Of a stretch of DNA of 64,000 bases, positions 17,702 to 26,375 are shown piece by piece; within the stretch, counting starts at the first letter, position 1, and each line of letters opens with the position of its first letter. A model generated the notes under the pieces. It did no database searches, was not told the DNA's origin, and saw nothing but the letters and a program-made list of their open reading frames with translations. Position numbers and translations under genes: made by a program. Origin of the DNA: DASQPR01 sp963836785 (GTDB taxonomy: Bacteria > Actinomycetota > Actinomycetes > Mycobacteriales > Micromonosporaceae). The stretch is from NCBI GenBank assembly GCA_963836785.1, contig CAWIKW010000018.1, forward strand, positions 1-64,000, in the 5' to 3' direction.

Positions 17702-18487
17702 CTACCGCGACGCGGCGGCCGGTGCGCGCGCGGCGCGAGGCACCGTCGCCCGGACTGCGCCGAGCCGCTCGGCGCGCAACCGATCGGGCCACGTGTCGTC
17801 GATCGGATCGAGCTTGTCCTGGCCGGTGGCCCAGGCGATCAACAGATCAGCGAGGGCCGGGTTGCGCGATAGGGCCGGCCCGTGCGAGTACGTGCCGATG
17901 ACGCTGCCCTGCCACGCGCCTTCGGTGGTGCCGTCGTTGCCGATGCCGGCGGTGACCCGGGCGAACGGTTTCGCGTCGGGCCCGAGTCGCGTGCGCCCGC
18001 CGTGGTTTTCGAACCCGGTCAGCGGCGGCAGGCCGAGGTCCGGGTCGATGTCGCCGGCGAGCTCCCCGACGGCCCGGGTCCGCCCTCGATCCGACGTGAT
18101 GTCGAGTAGGTCAAGGCCGGCGTGCTTCGCGCCCTTGGCCGAAAACGATGCGCCGAGCAACTGGTATCCGGCGCATACGCACAGCACCACGGCGCGCTGG
18201 TCGACCGCCTTGTGTAGACCACGGTCGGCGTTCAGCCGCTGTGCGGCCAAGGCCTGCGGGCCGTCCTCGCCGCCGCCCAGCAGATAGATGTCGGCCTTCG
18301 TGGGCACCGGCTCGTCCGAACGCACCTCGATCGTCTCGGCCGGCAACCCGCGCAGGTCCGCCCGGCGGGCGAGGATCAGCATGTTGCCCCGGTCGCCATA
18401 GGTGGACAGCAGGTCCGGATAGATCCAGACGATGCGTAGCGCACTCTCGGTGGCCGAGCTTGCCGTGGTGGCGCGGTCAGTTGACAC
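17702..18487 (-). CDS. gatD: Lipid II isoglutaminyl synthase, glutaminase subunit GatD
   Basis: A 261-residue class I glutamine amidotransferase of the CobB/CobQ type. It releases ammonia from glutamine for MurT, which amidates the D-iGlu of lipid II. The nucleophile is Cys105 in LCVCAGYQLLG, with the catalytic His202 in IGTYSHGP and the oxyanion region LLGGGEDGPQALAAQRL. The GTG start at 18487 overlaps the 3' end of murT by 11 bases, which implies tight coupling and equal expression of the two subunits. Gene order murT-gatD is standard in actinobacteria and firmicutes. Confidence 0.92.
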   Translation of the reverse strand: MSTDRATTASSATESALRIVWIYPDLLSTYGDRGNMLILARRADLRGLPAETIEVRSDEPVPTKADIYLLGGGEDGPQALAAQRLNADRGLHKAVDQRAVVLCVCAGYQLLGASFSAKGAKHAGLDLLDITSDRGRTRAVGELAGDIDPDLGLPPLTGFENHGGRTRLGPDAKPFARVTAGIGNDGTTEGAWQGSVIGTYSHGPALSRNPALADLLIAWATGQDKLDPIDDTWPDRLRAERLGAVRATVPRAARAPAAASR

Positions 18488-20309
18488 GGTCCAACTCCGC
18501 TCGGATGTCCTGGAACGCGGTGTAGTTCGCGATGACCTCGACGCGGCCGGCCGGCAGCGATCGCAGCGCCGCGCCGAACGAATCGACGTGGCTGAACGCG
18601 ATGTCGTTGATGTCGAGGCGCACCGCGAGGTCGTAGGCGCGTTCGCCGGTGATCAGCACGCGCCGGCCCTGCAACGGCGAGAAATCGACGTCGAAAAGCC
18701 ACGACGTGTCCAGGCCGTCGGGGTCGCGGGAGTTGATGGACAGCAACGTCGGCACGTCCTCGGCCATGTCGAACGCTTCGAGCCAGCCGGCCGGATTCTT
18801 CGCCAGAAGCAGCCGGACGTCGCGGCCGTCGCGTTGGACCTGCGCATACCGGCCGGCGATCGACACCACCTGCGCCAGCCGGGGGGCGGCCAGCCCGGGA
18901 TCGACGCCGAACTCGGCCGCCACAGCGAGCGCGGTAGCGGCGTTGGCGCGGTTCACCCGACCTGGCAACTGAAGCTGGATCACGTGCGCGCGGCCGCTCG
19001 GGTCGATCACGGCGTCGCCCTCGACGCGCCATTGCGGGACCGGCCGGCGCAGCGCGCATCCGGTGCACCACCAATCCGCGCCGTCCGCGCCCTCCGCGGC
19101 GTCCGCGGCGGTTGCGGTCGGTTCCGTGGGTACGGACGACGGGATGCCGACCGTCGACAGGCCGGGGATGGTGTCGGCCACCGTCTGCGGGGTCGCGATC
19201 GGTGCCAGTACCGGCGTCGCCGGGTTCGACCCGGCGCTGCCGATCGGCCGGCCGGCCGGATAGGCCGCCTCCGGTACGGGCACCGTCGGCATCAGCATGG
19301 TCCGCTCGTCAACGGAGCCGGCGCGATCGCCCGCGTTGGCGCGATCGCCCGCGTTGGCGCGGGTCAGATGGCCGACGTGTCCACCGTTGGCGGAGCCGGG
19401 CACGGCGGTGATCAACTCGGTCGCACCGTCGAGTGCTCCACCGGCGGCGACAACGGTCACCTCGTCCACGACTTCGACTCCGGCCGGTGTCGCCGGCGGG
19501 TCGGCAACCGTACTCGGCGTCGTGGCCGGCGCGGTCGCCATCGCCGCACCGGGCGATCGCGGTGGAACCACCGGTTCTGCCGTGGCGATCGGCGGCAGCG
19601 AAACTGAATCAGGCTCCGGCGCGATCAGCGCATCGCGGGACGCGTCACCGGGGGAGGCTCCATCGCCGGCGACGGCGCGCTCGATGTGCGACCCGCACTC
19701 CGGGCACACCCACGAGTCGTCGTGCCACCGTTGGCCGGCGGCGACCCACGTGACACCGGCACCGGCACCAGTCGCGCCGGCAGCCGCCCAGGTGATCATC
19801 GGGTCGTCCGCGTTCGCGACGACGTGGACGGGATGCTGCGCGAGCGTACGGCGCCAGAGATCGGCCAGCATGGCCACCTCTTTGGCCCGGTCGAGTTGGT
19901 CGCGGCTCAGGTTCAGCAGCGCGACGACCTTCGGCTGGGTCGACGTGAGCACCTCGGGCAGGTAGTGCTCGTCGACCTCGAGCACCGCGTATTCGGTGCT
20001 GCCGGCGCGGGCCAGCGCGGAGGTGTGACCGGTCGGCATGTTGGCGCCGAGCGAGTTCGTCGCCACGTCACCGAGCACGCCCATCGCCGCCGCGGTCAGG
20101 CGCGTCGTGGTCGTCTTGCCGTTCGTGCCCGACACGAGCGCGATCTGCCGCCCGGCGGCCAGGTTGGCCAGCAGGTTCGGATCGATCATGAGGCCGAGCC
20201 GGCCGCCGATCACCGACCCGTCGCCGCGACCCGTCACGCGGGACAGGGCGGCCGCGCCGAGCGACACCGAGGTGGCGAGTTTGGCGCGCAGCGGCTTCTT
20301 CGTGCTCAC
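18477..20309 (-). CDS. murT: Lipid II isoglutaminyl synthase, ligase subunit MurT, with a long insertion in the zinc-ribbon region
   Basis: A Mur-ligase-like enzyme that activates D-iGlu of lipid II with ATP and amidates it with ammonia from GatD. The P-loop is GTNGKTTTTRL at residues 61-71; NADDPMI and the C-terminal Mur ligase domain (RYAQVQRDGRDVRLLLAKNP, ITGERAYDLAVRLDIND) are intact. At 610 residues it is far longer than usual for the family (about 410-440). The excess lies between the two cysteine knuckles of the ribbon, CPEC (202-205) and CTGC (415-418), where about 200 residues of Pro/Ala/Thr/Val-rich sequence are inserted. The insertion includes a tandem ANAGDR repeat. The frame is continuous. 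The GTG start has a -10 box six bases upstream. Confidence 0.92.
   Translation of the reverse strand: MSTKKPLRAKLATSVSLGAAALSRVTGRGDGSVIGGRLGLMIDPNLLANLAAGRQIALVSGTNGKTTTTRLTAAAMGVLGDVATNSLGANMPTGHTSALARAGSTEYAVLEVDEHYLPEVLTSTQPKVVALLNLSRDQLDRAKEVAMLADLWRRTLAQHPVHVVANADDPMITWAAAGATGAGAGVTWVAAGQRWHDDSWVCPECGSHIERAVAGDGASPGDASRDALIAPEPDSVSLPPIATAEPVVPPRSPGAAMATAPATTPSTVADPPATPAGVEVVDEVTVVAAGGALDGATELITAVPGSANGGHVGHLTRANAGDRANAGDRAGSVDERTMLMPTVPVPEAAYPAGRPIGSAGSNPATPVLAPIATPQTVADTIPGLSTVGIPSSVPTEPTATAADAAEGADGADWWCTGCALRRPVPQWRVEGDAVIDPSGRAHVIQLQLPGRVNRANAATALAVAAEFGVDPGLAAPRLAQVVSIAGRYAQVQRDGRDVRLLLAKNPAGWLEAFDMAEDVPTLLSINSRDPDGLDTSWLFDVDFSPLQGRRVLITGERAYDLAVRLDINDIAFSHVDSFGAALRSLPAGRVEVIANYTAFQDIRAELDRVN
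19321..19356 (-). repeat. 18-bp tandem repeat inside the murT insertion
   Basis: Two perfect 18-bp copies (19321-19338 and 19339-19356) encode two adjacent ANAGDR units within the low-complexity MurT insertion. They suggest growth of the insertion by slippage. Confidence 0.8.
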
Positions 20310-20315
20310 CGGGCA

Positions 20316-20321
20316 AGGGTA
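20316..20321 (-). promoter_or_regulatory. -10 box of a leaderless murT promoter
   Basis: On the minus strand TACCCT lies six bases before the GTG at 20309, so transcription probably begins on the start codon of murT and drives murT-gatD. Confidence 0.5.
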
Positions 20322-20452
20322 TCGGACCTCGCCGAAGCGGCATATCGATCCGTCGGGGGCTGCTGTGCGCTCAGGTGCGCGTACGGAGCGCGACAAATGG
20401 CACAAATATCCAGCTCAGGATCGGCGGTTTGTGCACCGATGCGGCTCCGCGG

Positions 20453-21022
20453 TTAACGGCGACCGGAGAACGTCGCGATCGGCAGCGACATCGCGAACGG
20501 CAGCGTCAGGTCGATCACGTCGTCGAACTCGCCGGTCGCGGTGTAGATATCCGTCCCCGCGTCGAGCCGGTACGTCGCGACGCGGACGCCGCCGTCGGTC
20601 TCCACCCGCCAGAAATGCGGGATGCCGGCCTCCGCGTAGAGCGCAGGCTTCATGATCCGATCCATCGCCAGCGATCCCGGCGAGACGATCTCCACCGCCA
20701 GCACGACCTCGGTCGGCAGGTAGTGCGACACGTTTCGATCCGTAGCGTCAGCGGTCGCGACAAGGACGTCCGGGGTGAGCGATCGGCGACGGTTGATGCG
20801 CACATCGACGGCCTGGGTGACTGCGAGCTCGGGTGGGCACAGCGCGTCCAACGCCGCAAAAAGGCGGCCGGCCAGACGCTGGTGGCCGGTGGTGGGGGAT
20901 GGCGACACGATCGGCACTCCGTCGATCAGCTCATAGCGACGCCCATCGTCCGGTAATGCGTCGAGATCATCGGTCGTCCACTCACCCGGCGCCGGCATGT
21001 CCCAGTCGATCGCTACGGACAT
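20453..21022 (-). CDS. Uma2-family (DUF820) putative endonuclease
   Basis: A 189-residue protein of the Uma2/DUF820 family, which has a PD-(D/E)XK nuclease fold. Visible signatures are the N-terminal GRRYELIDGVPIVSPSP, the catalytic-type Asp in RSLTPDVLVATAD, and the VVLAVEIVSPGSLAMDR block with the acidic residue, followed by KPALYAEAGIPHFWRVE. Such genes are abundant in cyanobacteria and actinobacteria; their biological role is unknown. The ATG at 21022 follows GGGAGG at good spacing. It is flanked by unrelated genes and appears to be a single-gene unit. Confidence 0.85.
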   Translation of the reverse strand: MSVAIDWDMPAPGEWTTDDLDALPDDGRRYELIDGVPIVSPSPTTGHQRLAGRLFAALDALCPPELAVTQAVDVRINRRRSLTPDVLVATADATDRNVSHYLPTEVVLAVEIVSPGSLAMDRIMKPALYAEAGIPHFWRVETDGGVRVATYRLDAGTDIYTATGEFDDVIDLTLPFAMSLPIATFSGRR

Positions 21023-21125
21023 CCCACGCCTCCCTTCGCCGAACGCCCTCACGATACGCCGTACGCCCGCCGGGACCGGAGTTATCCACATCGCCCGTCG
21101 GCGGCGCGCTCGACGACGGATCCGG

Positions 21126-21806
21126 CTACGGCTCGAACCGATAGCCCATCCCGGGCTCGGTGATGAGATAGCGCGGCTTCGACGGATCCGGTTCGAGTTT
21201 CGCGCGCAGTTGGGCGATGTAGACCCGCAGGTAGTTCGTCTCCGACTCGTAGCGGGGCCCCCACACCTCCTGCAGCAACTGACGTTGGCCGACGAGCCGG
21301 CCCGGGTTGCGTACGAGCACCTCCAGCAGATGCCACTCCGTCGGTGTCAGTCGTACGTCGGCACCGTCGCGGGTCACCCGTCGAGCGGCCAGGTCGACGG
21401 TGAACGCGTCGGTGACGGTGACCGGCGACTCGGCCACCGCCGGTGGCGCCGCCCGCCGCAGAGCGGCTCGGATCCGAGCGAGCAACTCGTCCATGCCGAA
21501 TGGCTTGGTCACGTAGTCGTCGGCGCCGGCGTCGAGCGCGCGCACCTTGGCCGGTTCGAGGTGGCGGGCGGACAGGACGATGACCGGGACGGCGAGCCAT
21601 CCCCGGATGCCCTCGACGACGTCGACGCCGTCCATGTCGGGCAGACCCAGGTCCACGATCACCAGATTCGGCGGATGCTTGGTCGCCGCGGCCAGCGCGT
21701 CCGTACCGGTCGCGGCCAGGTCGACGGTGTAGCCCCGAGCCGTGAGGTTGATACGCAGCGCCCGCAGCAGCGGCTGGTCGTCGTCGACCACGAGGATCCG
21801 CGTCAC
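21126..21806 (-). CDS. kdpE: OmpR-family response regulator KdpE
   Basis: A 226-residue response regulator. The receiver domain has the acidic pair in ILVVDDDQPL and the phospho-acceptor Asp in LVIVDLGLPDMDGVD, then KPFGMDELLARIRAAL. The C-terminal winged helix has RVTRDGADVRLTPTEWHLLE and VWGPRYESETNYLRVYIAQL, a close match to KdpE proteins. It should act with the KdpD encoded just upstream. The GTG start overlaps the kdpD stop by four bases. A tandem 9-bp repeat upstream of the KimA-like gene is a candidate target. Confidence 0.92.
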   Translation of the reverse strand: MTRILVVDDDQPLLRALRINLTARGYTVDLAATGTDALAAATKHPPNLVIVDLGLPDMDGVDVVEGIRGWLAVPVIVLSARHLEPAKVRALDAGADDYVTKPFGMDELLARIRAALRRAAPPAVAESPVTVTDAFTVDLAARRVTRDGADVRLTPTEWHLLEVLVRNPGRLVGQRQLLQEVWGPRYESETNYLRVYIAQLRAKLEPDPSKPRYLITEPGMGYRFEP

Positions 21807-23209
21807 CGCGTCACCTCCTCCGCGCCGACGATCGGCAATGTCACGGTCATGGTGAGGCCGCCGCCGCTGGTGTCGGACGGGATGAGGGTGCCGCCCATCG
21901 CTTCGGTGAAGCCGCGCGCGATGGCCAGCCCGAGTCCGAGCCCGCCGTCGGCCCGCTTGTCGTCGAGGCGCTGGAACGGCGCGAATACGCGCTCGCGGTC
22001 GGCCTTGCGAATGCCCGTACCGTGGTCGACCACGGCCAGTGCGACGGCCGCGCCGGATCGATACGCACTGACCGCAACCGATCCGCCCGCCGCGGCCGTG
22101 ACCGCGTTGCTGACCAGGTTCGCCACCACACGTTCCAGCAGACCCGGATCGGCCCGTACGTACGGCAGATTGTCATCGACCGCGACCCGAACGTCGCCGC
22201 GCTGCGGGATGTGACGCATTGCCTGCGCGACAACGGCGTCCAGCGCCACCGGCCGTGGGTGTACCGACAGCACACCGGCCTGCAGGCGGCTCATCGCGAG
22301 CAAGTTCTCCACCAGTTCGTCCAAGCGGTCGGTCGACTCCTCGACGGTGGCTAACAACTCGGCCCGGTCTTCATCGGTGAACGCCACATCCGGTGCGCGC
22401 AGGCTCGACGCCGCCGCCTTGATGCTCGCCAACGGCGTCCGCAGGTCGTGGCCGACGGCGGCCAGGATCGCCGTACGGACGCGGTCGACCTCGGCCAGTT
22501 CGGCCGCCTGGTCCGCCTGCCGGGTCGCCTCGAGCGTACGGGCCGCGGCCGCTGCGAGTTGCCCGAGCAGTCGGCGATCCTCGGCGAACAGCTCGGGTCC
22601 GGAGGCCACCAGACGTAGGCCGTTGCCGGCCGGGGCGGAGAGTTGCGCGTTGGCCGGGTCGACCGGCGGGCCGACCGCCGCGACGACGTGCTCCGGCCCG
22701 CCGTCGACCGATTCCAGCAGTGCCACGCTCGTCATGGCGAACGTGTCGCGGACGTGACCGAGCAGCCGGGGGAGTGCCTGACCCTCCAGCGGTTCCGCCG
22801 TGATCCGGCCCAACAGTTGCGCCTCCACGCCGCTGCGGGCGGCCGCGGCTCGTTGCCGCGCCGCGAGATCGACCGCCACGGCGACGGCGACCGCGACGAG
22901 GACGTAGACGAGCAGCGCGACCAGGTTGTCCCGGCGGTCGACCGCGAGCGTGTGGTACGGCGGCACGAAGAACCAATTCAGCAACGCGTCGGACCCGATC
23001 GACGCGGCGAGTCCCACCCACACGCCACCGACGCCGGCGGCGATCACGACCGGTACCAGGTAGAGCAGTGCGATGCTGGTCAGCGTCAACGCGCCGCTGC
23101 GCGCCGGCACCAGCGCGGCGGTGAACGCGGCCAGGCCGACCACGCCGATGGCGAGGCCGATCCAGACGCGCCGGGCCCGCCATCGCTTCGCCGTCGGCAA
23201 CCTGCTCAC
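21803..23209 (-). CDS. kdpD: Short KdpD-type sensor histidine kinase (DUF4118-HisKA-HATPase)
   Basis: A 468-residue kinase that matches only the C-terminal half of canonical KdpD. It has the four membrane segments of DUF4118 including WFFVPPYHTLAV, a GAF-like linker, the HisKA phosphorylation site in AAVGHDLRTPLASIK, the N box LERVVANLVSNAV and G boxes in VDHGTGIRKADRER and GGLGLGLAIARGF. The large N-terminal KdpD/UspA-like cytoplasmic module of about 400 residues, involved in c-di-AMP and ion sensing in the full protein, is missing. No upstream ORF supplies it; the KimA-like transporter gene lies there instead, 160 bases away. Confidence 0.9.
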   Translation of the reverse strand: MSRLPTAKRWRARRVWIGLAIGVVGLAAFTAALVPARSGALTLTSIALLYLVPVVIAAGVGGVWVGLAASIGSDALLNWFFVPPYHTLAVDRRDNLVALLVYVLVAVAVAVAVDLAARQRAAAARSGVEAQLLGRITAEPLEGQALPRLLGHVRDTFAMTSVALLESVDGGPEHVVAAVGPPVDPANAQLSAPAGNGLRLVASGPELFAEDRRLLGQLAAAAARTLEATRQADQAAELAEVDRVRTAILAAVGHDLRTPLASIKAAASSLRAPDVAFTDEDRAELLATVEESTDRLDELVENLLAMSRLQAGVLSVHPRPVALDAVVAQAMRHIPQRGDVRVAVDDNLPYVRADPGLLERVVANLVSNAVTAAAGGSVAVSAYRSGAAVALAVVDHGTGIRKADRERVFAPFQRLDDKRADGGLGLGLAIARGFTEAMGGTLIPSDTSGGGLTMTVTLPIVGAEEVTR

Positions 23210-23369
23210 GTGCCCAGTTATACGGCCTCAGCGGCGGCGGCGGCGCGGCGCCCGGCACGATTGTCTTCGGGGTCGGGCGGTCGGGCGGTCGGGCGGCCAC
23301 TTGTACGGAAGGTGGCGGCACCCACGGTCCGGAGCGGCCAAGTTCCGTACAATTCGCGGCCGGACGGAT

Positions 23370-25412
23370 CTACGGCCGCGCCGCCCCGACCCGACCGCGA
23401 TCGGCCGTCGCGGCGCGCGGCGCACCGTTGTCAGTGGCCGGGGCTTCAAGCCTGCCGCCCAGGCGCCCTCCGGCCGGTGGCGGCGAGACCGGCGCCTGGC
23501 TGGCGGCCGAGCCGAGCTGCCATGGCACGTTGGTCACCATCACACCGGGCTGGAACAACAACCGCGCCTTCAGCCGCAGCGCACTCTGGTTGTGCAGCAG
23601 GTGCTCCCACCAGTGGCCGACGACGTACTCGGGGAGGTAGACGACGACGAGGTCGCGCGGTTTGGCCCCACGGACTGCCGCGACATAGTCCAGGACGGGT
23701 CCGGTGATGTCGCGGAACTTCGAGTCGAGCACGGTCAGCGGCACCGGCACCTCGCGATCGGCCCATTGGCGTTGGAGCTCACGCACTTCGGCGTCGTTCG
23801 TCGAGACCGTCAGCGCGGTCAGCGTGTCCGGGTGCGTGGCCCGAGCGAAGGCCAGTGCCCGCAGCGTCGGCTTGTGCAGCTTGGACACCAGCACGACGGC
23901 ATGGATGCGGCTCGGCAACACCATGCCCGCCGGGTCGGGCGCGAGTTCCCGGGCGACCCGGTCGTAGTGCCGGTGCACGCCCCGCATTAGCAGGAACACC
24001 AACGGCATCGCGATTACGACGATCCACGCGCCGTGGGTGAACTTCGTGATGAGCACGATCACCAGGACCAGCGCGGTGGCGACCGTACCCGTCATATTGA
24101 TCAGGCGGCGGCGATGGATCGCGCGGCGCTGGGCCGGGTCGCGCTGGGTTCCCAGCGCCCGCCGCCAATGCACCACCATGCCGGCCTGCGACAGCGTGAA
24201 CGACACGAACACACCGATGATGTAGAGCTGGATCAGCCGGGTGGTGCTCGCGTCGAACGACCAGATGAGAAGGCCGGCCAGCACCGACAGCAACACGACG
24301 CCGTTGGAGAACACCAACCGGTCGCCGCGGCGCGAAAATTGCCGCGGCAGATAACCGTCCTGGCCCAGGATCGAGGCCAGGATCGGGAAACCGTTGAACG
24401 CCGTGTTCGCGGCGAGCACCAGAATCGCGGCCGTGAGGCCCTGCAACAGATAGAAGCCGATCGAGCCGCCGCCAAAAACCGCCGAGCCGAGCTGCGCGAT
24501 CACCGTCTGTTGGGTGCCACCGGCCGGGAAGCCGATGAGGTGGGCGTTGTCGGTGTCGGTGAAGTGCACGTGCGACGTGATCGCGAGCGCGGTGATGCCG
24601 ACGAACATGACGATCGCGAGCACTCCCATGATCATGAGTGTGCCGGCGGCGTTGTGGCTCTTCGGTTTGCGGAAGTTCGGCACGCCGTTGCTCACCGCCT
24701 CGACGCCGGTCAACGCCGTACAGCCGGATGCGAACGCACGCAACAACAACAGACCGAGGGCGATGCCGGTGATGTGCGTCGTGGTGGGGGAGATCGGATA
24801 CTTCGCGCTTTCGGCCACTACCGGGTGGCCAGTGAGGATCTTGACCAGACCGACGCCGAGCATCGACATCACGATCAGAACAAACCCATACGTGGGTACG
24901 GCGAAAGCCCGCCCCGACTCCCGGACGCCGCGGAGGTTCATGACGGCCAGCAGCGCGATGAGTCCGAGGCTGATCGGCACCTCGTACGGCGACAGCGACG
25001 GGAACGCCGACGCGATGTTGTCGACGCCGGCCGCCACCGACACGGCGACCGTCAGCACGTAGTCGACGAGCAGCGCGCTCGCCGCCACGAGCGCCGCGTC
25101 CCGACCGAGATTCGCCCGGCTCACCGCGTACGCACCACCGCCCTGCGGGTAGGCGTGACACGTCTGGCGGTAGGAGGCGACGACGATCACGAGGAGCAGC
25201 GCGACGGCGGCGGCGACCCACCAGGCGAGGTGCAGGAGTGCCACGCCGCCGAGTGCCAGCACGAGGACGATTTCCTGGGTGGCGTACGCCACCGAGGACA
25301 ACGGATCGGAACAGAACACCGGAAGCGCTAGGCGCTTGGGGAGAAGCGTTTCGCCGAGCCGTTCCGATCCCATCGGCCGGCCGACGAGCCAGCGTTTCGC
25401 AATGTCGAACAC
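23370..25412 (-). CDS. APC-superfamily potassium permease (KimA/KUP-like)
   Basis: A 680-residue transporter with about 12 predicted membrane helices and a cytoplasmic C-terminal domain of about 170 residues. The first-helix region PVFCSDPLSSVAYATQEIVL and AYPQGGGAYAVSRANLG resemble the Bacillus KimA (YdaO) potassium importers rather than amino-acid permeases. The C-terminal domain (IHAVVLVSKLHKPTLRALAF, DLVVVYLPEYVVGHWWEHLL) is also KimA-like. Next to kdpDE this strongly suggests potassium uptake. Amino-acid transport cannot be ruled out from sequence alone. GTG is the start codon. A tandem ATCTTGACG repeat lies 70-90 bases upstream. Confidence 0.82.
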   Translation of the reverse strand: MFDIAKRWLVGRPMGSERLGETLLPKRLALPVFCSDPLSSVAYATQEIVLVLALGGVALLHLAWWVAAAVALLLVIVVASYRQTCHAYPQGGGAYAVSRANLGRDAALVAASALLVDYVLTVAVSVAAGVDNIASAFPSLSPYEVPISLGLIALLAVMNLRGVRESGRAFAVPTYGFVLIVMSMLGVGLVKILTGHPVVAESAKYPISPTTTHITGIALGLLLLRAFASGCTALTGVEAVSNGVPNFRKPKSHNAAGTLMIMGVLAIVMFVGITALAITSHVHFTDTDNAHLIGFPAGGTQQTVIAQLGSAVFGGGSIGFYLLQGLTAAILVLAANTAFNGFPILASILGQDGYLPRQFSRRGDRLVFSNGVVLLSVLAGLLIWSFDASTTRLIQLYIIGVFVSFTLSQAGMVVHWRRALGTQRDPAQRRAIHRRRLINMTGTVATALVLVIVLITKFTHGAWIVVIAMPLVFLLMRGVHRHYDRVARELAPDPAGMVLPSRIHAVVLVSKLHKPTLRALAFARATHPDTLTALTVSTNDAEVRELQRQWADREVPVPLTVLDSKFRDITGPVLDYVAAVRGAKPRDLVVVYLPEYVVGHWWEHLLHNQSALRLKARLLFQPGVMVTNVPWQLGSAASQAPVSPPPAGGRLGGRLEAPATDNGAPRAATADRGRVGAARP

Positions 25413-25481
25413 GTCTCGATCGAAGCGCGGTCGGCACCGGATTCCGCGGGCGCTGACGGCGCCTTAATGCCGGCGTACCGG

Positions 25482-25501
25482 ATCTTGACGAAATCTTGAC
25501 G
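25482..25501. promoter_or_regulatory. Tandem ATCTTGACG repeat with 11-bp period (KdpE-type site candidate)
   Basis: Two perfect copies of ATCTTGACG begin at 25482 and 25493, 11 bp apart. Direct repeats with a period near one helical turn are typical of OmpR/KdpE-family binding sites. The repeat lies 70-90 bases upstream of the KimA-like gene. Confidence 0.45.
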
Positions 25502-25541
25502 CGCGAAGATCGCGCGGCCGTGAGCAACGGAGCCGGTCAGG

Positions 25542-26093
25542 TCAGGCAGCGCCGGCTGGGATCGGTGCGGCGGCGACGTCAGTGGAGATCGTTTCGAGCC
25601 GGCGGATGTAATGCAACGCGAACAGGAGCGGCACAATGCCGAACACGCCGAACGACATGTCAACCGCGCTCCACCACATCGGTATGTGACGGACCGGCCC
25701 CGCGATCAAGGCAACCGGGATGATGGCGACACACGCGATCAGGCCGAACTGAATCACCCAGACGTTGCGAATCGGGTCGCGAAGCGGCCCGATGAACAAG
25801 ACGGCGATCATCAGGTGCGCGTAAGCGAGCCAGTCAGTGCCATACGCCATGAATGGGTAATGACGGCTGGTCTGCGTGATGCCGACGTCCACCCGGTCGA
25901 TCCACGCAACGAACCAGGGCGCGTGCTGAGCGAGAGCCAGCCTCGGATTGTTCACGATGTCGGCGAGCCAGCGGATCTCGTGGGCCAGCGGAAAGGCCGT
26001 TAGGCCTGCGACGACGAGTCCGACAATGACCACCACGATCCACGCCGAGATGCGACGACGCAGGACCTGTTCCGATGTGCCAGCCACGTCCAT
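25542..26093 (-). CDS. Uncharacterised four-helix membrane protein
   Basis: A 183-residue protein that I do not recognise as a named family. It shows four hydrophobic segments: WIVVVIVGLVVAGLTAFPLA, AYAHLMIAVLFIGPL, WVIQFGLIACVAIIPVALIA and FGVFGIVPLLFALHYI. A soluble loop between the first two holds ARLALAQH-like and HYPFMAYGTDWLAY segments with several His and Trp residues. Charge distribution suggests a cytoplasmic N-terminus. It lies upstream of the KimA-like gene on the same strand with a 129-base gap, so a potassium link is possible but unproven. Confidence 0.7.
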   Translation of the reverse strand: MDVAGTSEQVLRRRISAWIVVVIVGLVVAGLTAFPLAHEIRWLADIVNNPRLALAQHAPWFVAWIDRVDVGITQTSRHYPFMAYGTDWLAYAHLMIAVLFIGPLRDPIRNVWVIQFGLIACVAIIPVALIAGPVRHIPMWWSAVDMSFGVFGIVPLLFALHYIRRLETISTDVAAAPIPAGAA

Positions 26094-26169
26094 GTCGGCA
26101 GCGTACGAATGCCGTCGCCGTACCGCTAACTCGATTGTGGCGAAATTGTGGCGCTTTACCGCGTACCCG

Positions 26170-26361
26170 TCAGCCGACGCGTTCCCCGTGCTCCACGCAG
26201 GTTGCGCGCCAGCCGTCCGGCAACACCTGTACTTTCATACGCCGCCGGCATTGCGTGCAGAATCGAGGCGGTTCGAGCGCCCGGGCCGCGATGCAGGCCA
26301 GGTGTCGATTCTCGCCGACCGCGCCACCGCAGCGGTCACACCACGCGACTGTGTCGATCAC
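26170..26361 (-). CDS. bsaP: Biotin synthase auxiliary protein BsaP
   Basis: A 63-residue cysteine-rich protein. Cys residues at 8, 11, 23, 35, 38 and 55 lie in AWCDRCGGAVGENRHLACIA, FCTQCRRRMKVQVLP and WRATCVEHGE. This pattern and its position directly after bioB identify it as BsaP, the small iron-sulfur-type protein reported to be needed for biotin synthase activity in actinobacteria. The GTG start follows AAAGGACG at proper spacing, 14 bases after the bioB stop, so the two genes form one operon. Which cysteines bind a cluster cannot be read from the sequence. Confidence 0.85.
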   Translation of the reverse strand: MIDTVAWCDRCGGAVGENRHLACIAARALEPPRFCTQCRRRMKVQVLPDGWRATCVEHGERVG

Positions 26362-26375
26362 TGGATTCGTCCTTT

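Noticed and set aside
22643..23707. A divergent plus-strand gene opposite kdpD and the KimA-like 3' end
   Set aside because: The frame is antisense to kdpD over most of its length and its translation has no domain character.
24033..25331. A 432-codon open frame antisense to the KimA-like permease gene, and other very long frames on opposite strands (for example 32090-33745 and 49265-50875)
   Set aside because: They are shadows of strongly supported genes in GC-rich DNA. Their translations are Arg/His/Gln-rich low-complexity sequence with no recognisable motif.
25413..25541. A c-di-AMP (ydaO-type) riboswitch upstream of the KimA-like gene
   Set aside because: The gap is only 129 bases and I could not find the conserved ydaO core. 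The tandem ATCTTGACG repeat is a simpler regulatory candidate.
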